Source: Rhizobium sp. BK376 (GTDB taxonomy: Bacteria; Pseudomonadota; Alphaproteobacteria; Rhizobiales; Rhizobiaceae). From it: a stretch of DNA of 64,000 bases. The DNA is taken from positions 185,045 to 249,044 of the forward strand of contig NZ_SLZG01000003.1 in the NCBI RefSeq assembly GCF_004341625.1. Direction: 5' to 3'. Position 1 is the first letter of the stretch. The number at the start of each line of letters is the position of its first letter. Positions 8,527 to 19,082 of this stretch are shown here, piece by piece. The translations under genes were made by a program, and so were the position numbers. The notes below the pieces were generated by a model. That model did no database searches. It saw nothing but the letters and a program-made list of their open reading frames with translations, and had not been told where the DNA came from.

Positions 8527-9398
8527 TCCACCAGCCGCATCAGATTTTCCGTCACCGGCCCGCGCTGCGATTTCAGGATCGTCAGCGCCAGCCGCGCCAC
8601 CAGCGGCGGCCCCTTGATCGGCCGATAGGCAACGCCGGGTAGCCTGATCTGCGCAATCGAGGCCGGAACGATGGATACGCCGAGATTGGCGGCAACCAGA
8701 TTGACCACCGACGGAATCTGTGGCGCTTCCTGGGATACGACCAGTTCAAAGCCGGCGTCGCGACAGGCAGCGAAAATATCGTCGTAGAGACTGAGGCCGA
8801 CAACGCGTGGGAAAAGGATGAAAGGGTCATTGGCAAGGCCGGAAAGCGGCACCTCGGCCTCTCCGGCCAGCGGGTGGCTCGCAGGCATCGCGATCAACAT
8901 CGGCTCATCGGGAAGCCGCTTCAGCCGAACATCCCCGGGGTCCTCCAGACCGGGGCGGATGAAGGCAGCATCGATCTCCCCACGCATCAATCTTTCCATC
9001 AGTGCATTGGTATTCATCTCCGTCAGCGACAGGCGCACATCCGAAAAACGGCTGCGGAACTGACGGATCGTCGCGCTGACGACGGTGTTGAAGGCGGAAG
9101 AGGCGGTAAAGCCAAGCGACAGCCGGCCGATCTCGCCGCGATTGGCGCGTTGTGCGGCAAGCTTTGCCTTGTCAGCGGCATCGACGGCCGCCTTCGCCTC
9201 CGACAGGAAGGCTTCCCCGGCCGCCGTCAGTTCGGCGCCATGTGGCACGCGATGGAAAAGCTGGGCACCGACCTCATCCTCCAGATCGCGGATCTGCTGG
9301 CTGAGTGGCGGCTGGCCGATGCCGAGCTTGGCCGCCGCACGGGTAAAATTTCCGGCCTCGGCGAGAGCCAGAAAATAACGGATATGACGCAGCTCCAT
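8523..9398 (-). CDS. LysR family transcriptional regulator
   Basis: 291 residues. The N-terminus MELRHIRYFLALAEAGNFTR is the classical start of the CbbR/BenM-like LysR group, so 9398 is chosen over an in-frame start 16 codons upstream. The HTH is followed by an effector-binding domain (about residues 90-285). It is divergent from the MFS transporter at 9493, which is its likely target. Confidence 0.92.
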   Translation of the reverse strand: MELRHIRYFLALAEAGNFTRAAAKLGIGQPPLSQQIRDLEDEVGAQLFHRVPHGAELTAAGEAFLSEAKAAVDAADKAKLAAQRANRGEIGRLSLGFTASSAFNTVVSATIRQFRSRFSDVRLSLTEMNTNALMERLMRGEIDAAFIRPGLEDPGDVRLKRLPDEPMLIAMPASHPLAGEAEVPLSGLANDPFILFPRVVGLSLYDDIFAACRDAGFELVVSQEAPQIPSVVNLVAANLGVSIVPASIAQIRLPGVAYRPIKGPPLVARLALTILKSQRGPVTENLMRLVD

Positions 9399-9430
9399 CG
9401 CTATCTCCAAAACATATTGAGATCGACTGT

Positions 9431-9443
9431 TCCATATATTGGA
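9431..9443. promoter_or_regulatory. Possible operator between LysR and MFS genes
   Basis: TCCA and TGGA flank an AT-rich TATAT core in the 94-nt divergent gap. The symmetry is short, so this is only a candidate binding site for the adjacent LysR protein. Confidence 0.25.
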
Positions 9444-9492
9444 CAAATGATGATGCCGTGGCTAGATCTGGATGCAAGAAAGGTTGTGCACC

Positions 9493-11264
<1,772 letters not shown>

Positions 11265-11268
<4 letters not shown>

Positions 11269-12152
11269 GCGGCGCTCTTCAGTCTCTGTCGCGACAAAGC
11301 CCGGGCAGCCCTCAGCCGGCCCCACATGTACCAGACCACTGAAAACAGGATCAGCGCGCCGCCGATGGTCGTTGGCATACCGGGATTCTCGCCGAATGCG
11401 AGATAGACCCAGAGCGGCCCGAGAACGATGTCGGTGAGCCCGATCAATCCCGCTTCCGCAGCTTGGATGTGGCGGCTGCCGGTCATGAAAAGCAGATAGG
11501 CAAGGCCTGAGGTTGTGGAGCCAAAGACGGCAAGGATCGCCAGTTCTGAAGGCGGCGGGATCTGATGCGACATCAACGGCAGCGACAACAGCAGGCAAAG
11601 CCCGGAGCCAACGGCGTTGACCGGAGCGAGCTTCAGGGCCGGATGGCGCCGCGCGAAGATCAGCAGATAAGCGAAGCTGACGGTCATCAACAGGGCGAGC
11701 CCATTGCCGGCGAGATCGTCGAACCGTGCCGCAAACCCCACCACAACAAGTACGCCGATGAGGGCGATGCCGCTTGCGATCAGCACGCGTCGCTCCGCCC
11801 GCTCTCGCATCCAGAGAAAGGCGATGCCGGCGCAGATGAAGGGCGTCGTTGCGTAGATCGCCAGCACATTGGCAACCGAGGTGAATTTCAGTGCGCCGAT
11901 ATAGCCGAACATCGACAGGCCGGCGATGAACCCGGCGAAGAGATAGAGGCCGATCGCATGCTTTGTGCCCGCGGGCGTCGGGCGTCGGTTTTGGTAAAGC
12001 GATATGACGAGAAGCGTGAGGCCGCCGAACAGCGACCGCCAGCCGAGCGTCGTCCATGTATCAAGGCCGAGCAGCCGTACGAAAAGCCCGGCACTGCTCC
12101 ACATCACGGTCGCGATGCTGACGAGAAGGATTCCGTAAGTGCGGCCGTTCAT
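11265..12152 (-). CDS. EamA/DMT family transporter
   Basis: 295 residues with two EamA repeats and about ten membrane segments; the first (GILLVSIATVMWSSAGLFVR) is typical. These carriers export or import small metabolites; the substrate is not evident. The start at 12152 has GGAGC just upstream. In-frame sequence before it is not family-like. It follows a spermidine synthase-like gene on the same strand, and its stop codon is provided by the border of a repeat element. Confidence 0.88.
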
Positions 12153-12288
12153 TGGTGCTCCGGGAAGGGCATGCCACGCCTTGGAAGGCGTCGGCCCATA
12201 GAGGAAGATCAGTTCTACTGAAGATTGTTCAAGCCCGGCAGCCTGGACTGCGCCATCCGCTATCTCAATCCGACAATCACCCAGCCCA

Positions 12289-12966
12289 TTATCGCGATGG
12301 ATTGACCGCAATCCAGATGACATGCCGCGCACCGGTTTTCCCGTTGGCGCGCACATTCACCTCATCGGCCGCAAAGCCGATTTCCCTGAGGCGTCGGGTG
12401 AAGTCGCGGTCGGGATGGGCGGACCAGACTGCCAGCACGCCGCCGGGCCGCAGGGCATCGCGAGCGGCGCGCAGGCCCTTGAAGTCGTAGAGACCGTCAT
12501 TGGCTTCATGGGTGATGCCATCCGGCCCGTTGTCGACATCGAGCAGGATGGCGTCATAGGTCGATTTGGTGGAGCGGATAAGGGGGCGGATATCGCCTTG
12601 GTGGAGCGCAACACGCGGATCGTCGAGGCAACCGTCAAAGACCGATGCCATCGGTCCGCGAGCCCAGGATATGACCGCGGGAACCAGTTCGGCGACGGTC
12701 ACCTTGGCATCTTCGCCGAGTTCGGCCAACGCTGCGCGCAAGGTGAAGCCCATGCCGAGCCCGCCGATCAGCAGATGCGGATGCTTGCGACCACGGATCT
12801 TCTCGCAGGACAGAGTTGCCAGCGCCCGTTCCGAACCGCTGAGGCGGCTGTTCATCAGCTCGTTGGTGCCGAGCATGATCGAGAATTCCTGGCCGCGCTG
12901 CTTCAGGCGCAGCTCTCCGCCGCCATTCGGGATCCTTGCGGTATCGAGCAGGGTCCAGGGGATCAT
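12289..12966 (-). CDS. Spermidine synthase-like methyltransferase-fold protein
   Basis: 225 residues with a Rossmann methyltransferase fold resembling spermidine synthases. The cofactor loop reads LIGGLGMGFTLRAAL rather than the GGGDGG of true SpeE, an acidic residue follows at VAELVP, and DVDNGPDG sits where SpeE has its catalytic aspartate region. The N-terminal beta domain of SpeE is shortened. It is often annotated as a spermidine synthase in rhizobia, but polyamine activity is doubtful. The ATG at 12966 (MIPWTLLDT) was chosen because the upstream in-frame stretch is low quality. Confidence 0.7.
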   Translation of the reverse strand: MIPWTLLDTARIPNGGGELRLKQRGQEFSIMLGTNELMNSRLSGSERALATLSCEKIRGRKHPHLLIGGLGMGFTLRAALAELGEDAKVTVAELVPAVISWARGPMASVFDGCLDDPRVALHQGDIRPLIRSTKSTYDAILLDVDNGPDGITHEANDGLYDFKGLRAARDALRPGGVLAVWSAHPDRDFTRRLREIGFAADEVNVRANGKTGARHVIWIAVNPSR

Positions 12967-13020
12967 TGGGTCAGTACTCCAAGTCGTGTGGCATCGCCTG
13001 TGGCAAGACCCCTCCCCAAC

Positions 13021-13040
13021 CCCTCCCCACAAGGGGAGGG
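13021..13040. repeat. REP-like palindrome
   Basis: CCCTCCCC (13021-13028) and GGGGAGGG (13033-13040) form a perfect hairpin with an ACAA loop. A related but degenerate copy follows around 13096-13130. It sits in the 224-nt gap after the urocanase-like gene and could stabilise or end that transcript. Confidence 0.6.
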
Positions 13041-13190
13041 ACTAACCTGCCGCGTTGCTTGTACCCGGTTGGGGCGAGCGGTTGCCACGAGTCTTCTCTC
13101 CCCTTGTGGCGGAGATGGCCGGCAGGCCAGAGAGGGTCTTCATTGCGGCTGTCTCTGACCTATCCATGCTGGCGTGGCAAGAAGAAGCCG

Positions 13191-14852
13191 TCACCCCAGC
13201 CGAATATACGGCACATCCTTCTTTGCCACCTCATCCAGCGCATCTTCGTAGCCAGCATCCGCATAGCGCATGACGCCGAGCGCCGTGTCGTTGGTGAGCG
13301 CATGATCGAGCCGCTCATCGGCCTCCCCTGTGCCATCGGCGACCACGGTCACGCCGCAGCTCGTCATATAGCCCGCATAGCCACCGCCGCCGGAATGGAC
13401 GACGACGAGATCGGCCATGGAGGAGCAGAGCATCATGGCGTCGATCAGCGGCCAGTCGGCGATGGCGTCCGATCCGTCCTTCATCCGCTCCGTCATGATG
13501 TTGGGATGCGCCATGGCGCCTGCGTCGAGATGGTCGCGCGAAAAGGCGATCGGGCCCTTGAGCTCGCCGCTCGCGACCAGCTCGTTGACGCGGCGGGCGA
13601 GCGCGGTGCGCTCGCCATGCCCGAGCCAAGCGATGCGCGCCGGCAAGCCTTCGAAGGGCACATGCTCGCGCGCCAGCCGCACCCAGTTGGTGATGATCTT
13701 GTTGTTTGGGAACATTTCGAGCAAGAGGTCGTCGATGCGGGCGATGTCGCTCTCCTCACCCGACAGGGCCATCCAGCGGAAGGGCCCGATAGCGCGGCAG
13801 AAGAGCGGGCGCAGATAGGCCTCGGTGAAGATCGGAATGTCGAAGGCGTTCGTGACGCCGCCTTCTTTCGCCTGTGTGCGGATCAGGTTGCCGTTGTCGA
13901 AGACTTCGGAACCCTTTTTCTGGAAGTCCAGCATGGCGGTCACATGCTGAACGATCGAGGCGCGGCCCGCCGCCATCAGCTGTCCCTGGCCGTCGTCGCG
14001 CAACTCCTTGACCTGGGAAAGACTCATGCCCTTCGGCACGTAGCCATAGACGAGGTCATGCGCCGAGGTCTGGTCAGTGACGATATCAGGCACGATGCCG
14101 CGCCGCGCGATTTCGGGATAGACTTCCGCCGCATTGCCGACGAGGCCGACGGAGAGCGCCCGCTTCTCCTTCACGGCGGCGTCGATCATCGCAAGCGCGG
14201 TGTCGAGATCGGGCGCGATCTCCTGCAGATAGCCAATCTCCTTGCGTTTGCGCGCGCGCTCCGGATCGATGTCGACGCAGAGGATGGCCGCACCCGCCAT
14301 GCGGCCGGCGAGTGGCTGCGAGCCGCCCATGCCGCCAAGACCCGCCGTTAGAATAAAGCGGCCGGCGAGATCGCCGCCGAAGCGGCGCTCGGCGATCCGC
14401 ATGAAGATTTCGTAGGTGCCCTGGATGACGCCCTGGCTGCCGATATATTGCCAGGCGCCGGCTGTCAGTCCGCCCCAGCAGATCAGGCCCTTGCGCTGCA
14501 GTTCGTAAAACACCTCAGCCTTCGCCCATTGGCCGACGATGTTGCAATTCGCCATGATGACCAGCGGCGCCTTGGCATGCGTGCGGATCAGGCCGATCGG
14601 CTTGCCCGACTGGATCAGCAGCGTCTGGTCCTCTTCCATCTCGGTCAGCGCCTTGACGATGCCCCTGTGCGCCGCCCAGTTGCGCGCCGCCTTGCCGAGT
14701 GCGGCATAGACCACCAGATTGTCGGGATCCTCGCCGACGGACAGCACGTTTTCGAGAAGCCTGAGCAATGCCTCCTGCCGCCATCCCTTGGCGCGCAGCT
14801 CCGGACCGCCCGGAATGGGAAATTTCGGATGACGGGGATTGGCTTTGGGCAT
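13191..14852 (-). CDS. Urocanase-family hydratase, candidate thiourocanate hydratase (hutU-like)
   Basis: 553 residues, about the length of urocanase, with the NAD+-binding GLGGMGGSQPLAGRMAG (171-187) and the C-terminal RPLFCRAIGPFRW motif around Cys352. Several positions nearly invariant in urocanases differ: ANCNIVGQWA for ANSNLVP-WA, GGLTAGAWQYIGSQG for GQMTAGSWIYIGSQG, FDNGNLIR for FDYGNNLR, and HSGGGGYAGY for the HHGGGVG-GY loop. It is the last gene of an operon with a MIO-less HAL homologue, two cyclic-amide hydrolases and a DUF917 protein, and no hutI, hutG or hutF is nearby. I infer thiourocanate as substrate (ergothioneine breakdown); an ordinary urocanate hydratase is the alternative. 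Family membership is certain, substrate is not. Confidence 0.85.
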   Translation of the reverse strand: MPKANPRHPKFPIPGGPELRAKGWRQEALLRLLENVLSVGEDPDNLVVYAALGKAARNWAAHRGIVKALTEMEEDQTLLIQSGKPIGLIRTHAKAPLVIMANCNIVGQWAKAEVFYELQRKGLICWGGLTAGAWQYIGSQGVIQGTYEIFMRIAERRFGGDLAGRFILTAGLGGMGGSQPLAGRMAGAAILCVDIDPERARKRKEIGYLQEIAPDLDTALAMIDAAVKEKRALSVGLVGNAAEVYPEIARRGIVPDIVTDQTSAHDLVYGYVPKGMSLSQVKELRDDGQGQLMAAGRASIVQHVTAMLDFQKKGSEVFDNGNLIRTQAKEGGVTNAFDIPIFTEAYLRPLFCRAIGPFRWMALSGEESDIARIDDLLLEMFPNNKIITNWVRLAREHVPFEGLPARIAWLGHGERTALARRVNELVASGELKGPIAFSRDHLDAGAMAHPNIMTERMKDGSDAIADWPLIDAMMLCSSMADLVVVHSGGGGYAGYMTSCGVTVVADGTGEADERLDHALTNDTALGVMRYADAGYEDALDEVAKKDVPYIRLG

Positions 14853-14910
14853 CGTCCTTGGTCCTCTGTCTAAGTTTTTCGGTGAGCACGGAGGCCCGCG
14901 ATTTCTCCCT

Positions 14911-14926
14911 TCTCCCCTCGGGGAGA
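14911..14926. repeat. Short palindrome between urocanase-like and TfoX-like genes
   Basis: TCTCCCC (14911-14917) and GGGGAGA (14920-14926) are perfect inverted arms. The site resembles the other C-rich REP-like palindromes in this window and lies in the 93-nt gap inside the operon. Confidence 0.45.
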
Positions 14927-14945
14927 TGGGAGCGTGCCCCAACAT

Positions 14946-15275
14946 TCACTTCGTCGGCAGCGTATCCACATAGGCAAGCGCCGCATCCAGCAATCGTCCG
15001 CGCAACGCATCGTCGCCATAGGCTTCGGCCCCGGCGCGCACCCAGCCCTGCATGTGCCGGCCGCGCGAGATCATCGGAATGATACCGGGCAGCTTCAGCG
15101 CCCAGTCGTCATTGCCCTTGCCGAGCCGCGCCAGCATGCCGTCTTCGCGGGCGGCGCAGAGCAGATTGCCGTTGAGCAGAAACCCCCAGCCGCCGAACAT
15201 GGCCTTCTCGCTAAGGCCCGGCCGGTTGCCCAGCTGTTCCTTCAGCAATTCTTCCAGCCCGGCATCGCGCGCCAT
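14946..15275 (-). CDS. TfoX/Sxy N-terminal domain protein
   Basis: 109 residues matching the TfoX N-terminal domain, with KAMFGGWGFLLNGNLLCAA in the middle. Only this domain is present; the C-terminal part of gamma-proteobacterial competence regulators is missing, as is common in rhizobia. It sits 13 nt after the DUF917 gene and before the urocanase-like gene, so it is probably translated from the same operon mRNA. A role in the pathway is not known. Confidence 0.85.
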   Translation of the reverse strand: MARDAGLEELLKEQLGNRPGLSEKAMFGGWGFLLNGNLLCAAREDGMLARLGKGNDDWALKLPGIIPMISRGRHMQGWVRAGAEAYGDDALRGRLLDAALAYVDTLPTK

Positions 15276-15288
15276 AGCCGCCTACCTC

Positions 15289-16386
15289 TCAGCCCGGCTG
15301 CCCGGCGAGTGCGTATTTGGCGATCTCGATCCCCATCGCCTTTTCGACGAAGGGATAGACCGTCGGATCGAGCACGCTGGCCGACAGCGGAATGATGTCC
15401 ATCGGCACATGCAGGATGAAGACCTGCATGCCCTCGTGCAGCTGGCCGACTGAGAGCGGTTCGCCCTCCGGCGACAGCGTGGTGATGACGGATGGGAATG
15501 TCGCCAGGCGCTTACCATCGACTTCCACGGCCATGTATTCGTTCATGACGTGCATGGTGGCCGCCTTGTCGCCGCTGCCAACGACGATGGTGCCGATGTC
15601 GAAGGCCTCGTTGGTATAGACCACGCTCTTCTTCGAGATCGTGCCTTCGGCCAGAATATGCCCGCCTGTTGTCTTGCAGATCGCATCGATGACGGCGGAG
15701 CCGCCCTTCTTTTCCGCCTCGATGATCGCTTCGCCGAGCGAAAGCGCCATGGAGATGCCGCCAAGAGCGGCATGGGTGCGGACGTAATGGGCGCGCAGCG
15801 GATTGCGGCAGCTGGCGATGAACCCGCCCGACTGGTCGGATGCGGCCCGCAGGATCGGCGAGATCTTCGCGGTCGCGCCCCTGACCACCAGTTCGATATA
15901 GCGGTTCTCGGCCCTGTTGCCGCCGACCGCGGTCTGGATCATCTGCTCGGGCGAACCGGCCATGCCGATCGAGCCCATATCGCCGGTCGGATGCGCCCGG
16001 ATATCGCCCACGGCATCCACAACCTTGGTGCCCATGATCGCCGAGGGCAGCCACGCGTTCAGCGTCGAGGAGCGGCCGTTCTGGCCGATGATGAGCCCGG
16101 ACAGCTTTTCGCCGAGCTCCTTTTCGAGCATCTGGGCGGCCTTCACATAGTCGATGCCCTGCATCTCCCAGGGCGTGGTCGAGGCCGGTGCGCCGATCGC
16201 GGCTGCCGTCGCGATCCAGTCATTGTCATTGAGTTCTTCGATGGAGACGAGTTCCGGCTTGCCGACATTGACGGCGGCATAGCCGAGCATCCGGCCATGA
16301 TCCGCCCAGCCGCCACCACCGGCGGCATAGACAGACCCGCCTCTGACCGCCGCCTCGACATCCTTCTCGACCAGTATGCGTCCCAT
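15289..16386 (-). CDS. DUF917 / S-Me-THD domain protein, candidate thiohydantoin desulfurase
   Basis: 365 residues covering a single DUF917 domain (Pfam later named S-Me-THD, for thiohydantoin desulfurase). Recognisable stretches are SVYAAGGGGWADHGRM near the N-terminus, GAPASTTPWEM, and HPTGDMGSIGMA. In the five-step ergothioneine pathway an enzyme of this type removes sulfur from the thiohydantoin propionate to give hydantoin-5-propionate. DUF917 genes otherwise often accompany hydantoinase genes. Here it lies 62 nt after the carbamoyl-amino-acid hydrolase gene in the same operon. The family call is firm; the reaction is inferred from context. Confidence 0.82.
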   Translation of the reverse strand: MGRILVEKDVEAAVRGGSVYAAGGGGWADHGRMLGYAAVNVGKPELVSIEELNDNDWIATAAAIGAPASTTPWEMQGIDYVKAAQMLEKELGEKLSGLIIGQNGRSSTLNAWLPSAIMGTKVVDAVGDIRAHPTGDMGSIGMAGSPEQMIQTAVGGNRAENRYIELVVRGATAKISPILRAASDQSGGFIASCRNPLRAHYVRTHAALGGISMALSLGEAIIEAEKKGGSAVIDAICKTTGGHILAEGTISKKSVVYTNEAFDIGTIVVGSGDKAATMHVMNEYMAVEVDGKRLATFPSVITTLSPEGEPLSVGQLHEGMQVFILHVPMDIIPLSASVLDPTVYPFVEKAMGIEIAKYALAGQPG

Positions 16387-16448
16387 CGATCTCTCCTCAA
16401 ATCATTCCGGCAAGGCGCTGCCGCCTCACCGAAATTACAAAAAAATAA

Positions 16449-17699
16449 TTAAGCCAGGGCCTTGTCCATCTCACGCACGGCCTCGAAGAGGACGGCTGCG
16501 CCAAGCGCGATATCGTCGTTCTCCGCCCATTCGTCGGCGCAATGGCTGCGACCGTCCTTGCAGGGCACGAAGATCATCGCCGCAGGAGCGACCTTGGCCA
16601 TCCAGGCCGTGTCGTGTCCGGCGCCTGACGCCATGCGGCGATGCAGGGCGCCGACCGTGTCGCAGGCGCGCTCCAGCGTTTCGATGATGCCGGGATTGCC
16701 GGGCGTCGGGAAATTGTCGGAGACGCGCTTCGGTGTTGCAATCACAACCCCATGCGTGGCGGCGATCTTGGCGACGTGCTCGTCGAGCCAGACGCAGAAG
16801 GTTTCCATGTCGGAGCGGATTTCAGCGCGTCCGTCGATCAGCATCACCACCTTCGAGGGAACCACATTGGCCGCGTTCGGCTCGATGCGGAATTCCCCGA
16901 CCGTCGCCGCGAAATGGCCAGGCGTCTTGGTCAGGCCGATTGCCGCCTCACGGATATCGAGAACGAGCTGCGAGGCGGCAACAAGCGCATCGGCGCGGCG
17001 ATCCATCGGCGTCGTGCCGGCATGATCAGCCCGGCCTTCGACCGTTATCTCGACGCGGGTAATGCCGGCAATGGCGGTCACGATGCCGACATCCTTGTGT
17101 TCAGCCTCGAGAATCGGTCCCTGTTCGATATGGAGTTCGAGGAAGCCCTTGAGATCGGGGCGCTTCTGCTCAAGCAAGGTTGCGGGATCACCGCCCACTT
17201 CGCGGATGCCGTCGGCCAGCGTGCGGTCGCCGCTGGTGCGCGAAAGCCATGCCTCGGGCAGCTGCCCGGTCATGCCGCGGCTGCCGATGCAGGAAACGCC
17301 GAAGATGCTGACTTCTTCGGCCAGCAGATCGACGATTTCGAGATCGTGGTCGAGCTCGATGCCCTTGTCCTTGAGCGCGCGAGCGACTTCCAGCGCCGAG
17401 ATGGTCCCGGCAATACCGTCGAAACGGCCGCCGTCGGGGACCGTGTCGGAATGCGAGCCGACCATGAGTGTGCCGAGGCCGGGCTTCTTGCCGGCGCGAC
17501 GGCCGATCAGGTTGCCGCCGGCATCGATCCGTGTTTCGAGGCCCGCAGCCTTCATGCGCGCTTCAATGTAGGCGCGGCCGTCCAGAAACAGCGGCGAAAA
17601 GGCGCGCCGCGTCCAGGGATGATCGGGCTCGGTGATCCTGGCGAGCGCGTCGATATCCTCGGCAATGCGATCGGCGTTGACGGGCAGGTTGCGGTTCAT
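16449..17699 (-). CDS. M20 Zn-dependent N-carbamoyl-amino-acid hydrolase
   Basis: 416 residues of the M20 amidase/beta-ureidopropionase group. Metal and catalytic motifs are present: GSHSDTVPDGG (His-x-Asp), the glutamate pair in DLLAEEVSIFG, ELHIEQGP, DHAGTTPMDRRAD and SGAGHDTAWM, then GRSHCADEW near the end. The family hydrolyses N-carbamoyl amino acids or allantoate. In the proposed pathway it would turn N-carbamoyl-glutamate into glutamate, CO2 and ammonia. Its ATG overlaps the stop of the upstream amidohydrolase by 4 nt, a sign of translational coupling. Confidence 0.88.
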   Translation of the reverse strand: MNRNLPVNADRIAEDIDALARITEPDHPWTRRAFSPLFLDGRAYIEARMKAAGLETRIDAGGNLIGRRAGKKPGLGTLMVGSHSDTVPDGGRFDGIAGTISALEVARALKDKGIELDHDLEIVDLLAEEVSIFGVSCIGSRGMTGQLPEAWLSRTSGDRTLADGIREVGGDPATLLEQKRPDLKGFLELHIEQGPILEAEHKDVGIVTAIAGITRVEITVEGRADHAGTTPMDRRADALVAASQLVLDIREAAIGLTKTPGHFAATVGEFRIEPNAANVVPSKVVMLIDGRAEIRSDMETFCVWLDEHVAKIAATHGVVIATPKRVSDNFPTPGNPGIIETLERACDTVGALHRRMASGAGHDTAWMAKVAPAAMIFVPCKDGRSHCADEWAENDDIALGAAVLFEAVREMDKALA

Positions 17700-19081
17700 G
17701 ATGCGGTCTCTCCGGCAATGACCTGCCGCGGCAGAGGCCGGACGAAGGCGCCGCTGCCGGGTTCGGCCAGCACTTTGGCGCCGTCGGCGATCTTGATGCC
17801 GCGCAGATAGGTGGCCGACACCGTCCAGGGCAGACGGATGCCGTTATAGGGGCTCCAGCCGACGACGTTGTTGCCGCTGGCAGCAGCGTCATAGACTGTT
17901 TCCCGCGGTTCGAGAACCACGATATCGGCATCCTTGCCCGGTGTCAGCGCGCCTTTGACATGATCGAGACGGAAATGTTTTGCCGGGTTTTCGGCCATCA
18001 GCTTTGCCGCCCAGGTCAGCGGAATGCCGCGCTCCAGGGCGCCCTTGACGAAGAGCGGCACCATGGCTTCGAGCCCAGGCACGCCGGATGCATTGGCAAG
18101 CATATCCGGGTTGGTCTTGCGGTTCTCCGACCAGCTGACATGGTCCGTCGAAACAAGCCAGACATTGCCATCGGCGATCTTGCGCCACAGCGTTTCGACC
18201 TCGGCGCGGGGGCGGATCGGCGGATTGATCTTCGCCTTGCCTCCAAGCCGCTTCACGTCGTTTTCCTCGTCGAGCACGAGATAGTGGATGCAGCATTCGA
18301 CAGTGGCTTCGAAACCGTCACGGCGATAGGCGCGGGCAATGTCATAGCCCCGGCCGAGCGAGCAGTGCACCACATGCGCCGGGCAGCCGGTATTGGCGCC
18401 CGTCTCGAAGATCGTGTGCATGGCAAGCAGCTCGGTGATCGGCGGGCGCGACAGGCCGTGAGCCCGATAGTCGGAAATGCCGCTTGCCTTCACCTGCTCC
18501 ATGTAGGTGCGAACCGCCTCGTCGTCCTCGTTGTGGACGCCGGCGGTCAGCCCCGTCGGCGCGATCGCCGCAAAGCAGGCGTCGAGCAGGGCAGGGGGAA
18601 TGCGCGGAAAGCGCTTCGGATCGGTGCCGAAGGTGGAGAACTTGAAGGCCGCGACGCCGGCATCCACCATCTCGCGGATGCGCTTCGGGCCTTCCTCGGG
18701 ATCGACCGTTCCGTAGAGCGCGAAATCGACACGGGCCTGCGGGCTCGCATGGTCGATCTTCTTCTTCACCGCTTCCGCCGAGCAGACGAGATTGCCTTCG
18801 TCATAGGGCATGTCGACGATGGTGGTCACGCCGCCGGCCGCTGCCGATCGGGTCGACCAGATGAAATCCTCTTGGTCCTTCTGGCTTAGCGAATGCGTCT
18901 GCGCATCGATCGCGCCTGGCAGGATCAGAGCCTTGCCGAGCAGATGCCGCTCGCGCGCCGCCGGCGCAACGCCGATGCCGACCTCTGCGATCTTGCCCGA
19001 TCGCACCGCGACATAGCCTTGCTCGACAATGCGATCAGGCAGAACCACGGTTCCCTGGAGCACGAGATCGAAATCGGCCAT
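17696..19081 (-). CDS. Dihydroorotase/hydantoinase-family cyclic amidohydrolase
   Basis: 461 residues of the cyclic amidohydrolase family (dihydropyrimidinase, allantoinase, dihydroorotase). The usual first metal motif HxH reads DAQTHS, so a glutamine replaces the first histidine. The other candidate ligands remain: the lysine of FKFSTFG, AGVHNEDD, VVHCSLG and STDHVSW. In the proposed pathway it would open hydantoin-5-propionate. The start at 19081 (MADFDLVLQG) lies 1 nt after the HAL-like gene, and the stop overlaps the next gene by 4 nt. An inactive or single-metal enzyme is possible given the substitution. Confidence 0.85.
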   Translation of the reverse strand: MADFDLVLQGTVVLPDRIVEQGYVAVRSGKIAEVGIGVAPAARERHLLGKALILPGAIDAQTHSLSQKDQEDFIWSTRSAAAGGVTTIVDMPYDEGNLVCSAEAVKKKIDHASPQARVDFALYGTVDPEEGPKRIREMVDAGVAAFKFSTFGTDPKRFPRIPPALLDACFAAIAPTGLTAGVHNEDDEAVRTYMEQVKASGISDYRAHGLSRPPITELLAMHTIFETGANTGCPAHVVHCSLGRGYDIARAYRRDGFEATVECCIHYLVLDEENDVKRLGGKAKINPPIRPRAEVETLWRKIADGNVWLVSTDHVSWSENRKTNPDMLANASGVPGLEAMVPLFVKGALERGIPLTWAAKLMAENPAKHFRLDHVKGALTPGKDADIVVLEPRETVYDAAASGNNVVGWSPYNGIRLPWTVSATYLRGIKIADGAKVLAEPGSGAFVRPLPRQVIAGETAS

Positions 19082-19082
19082 G

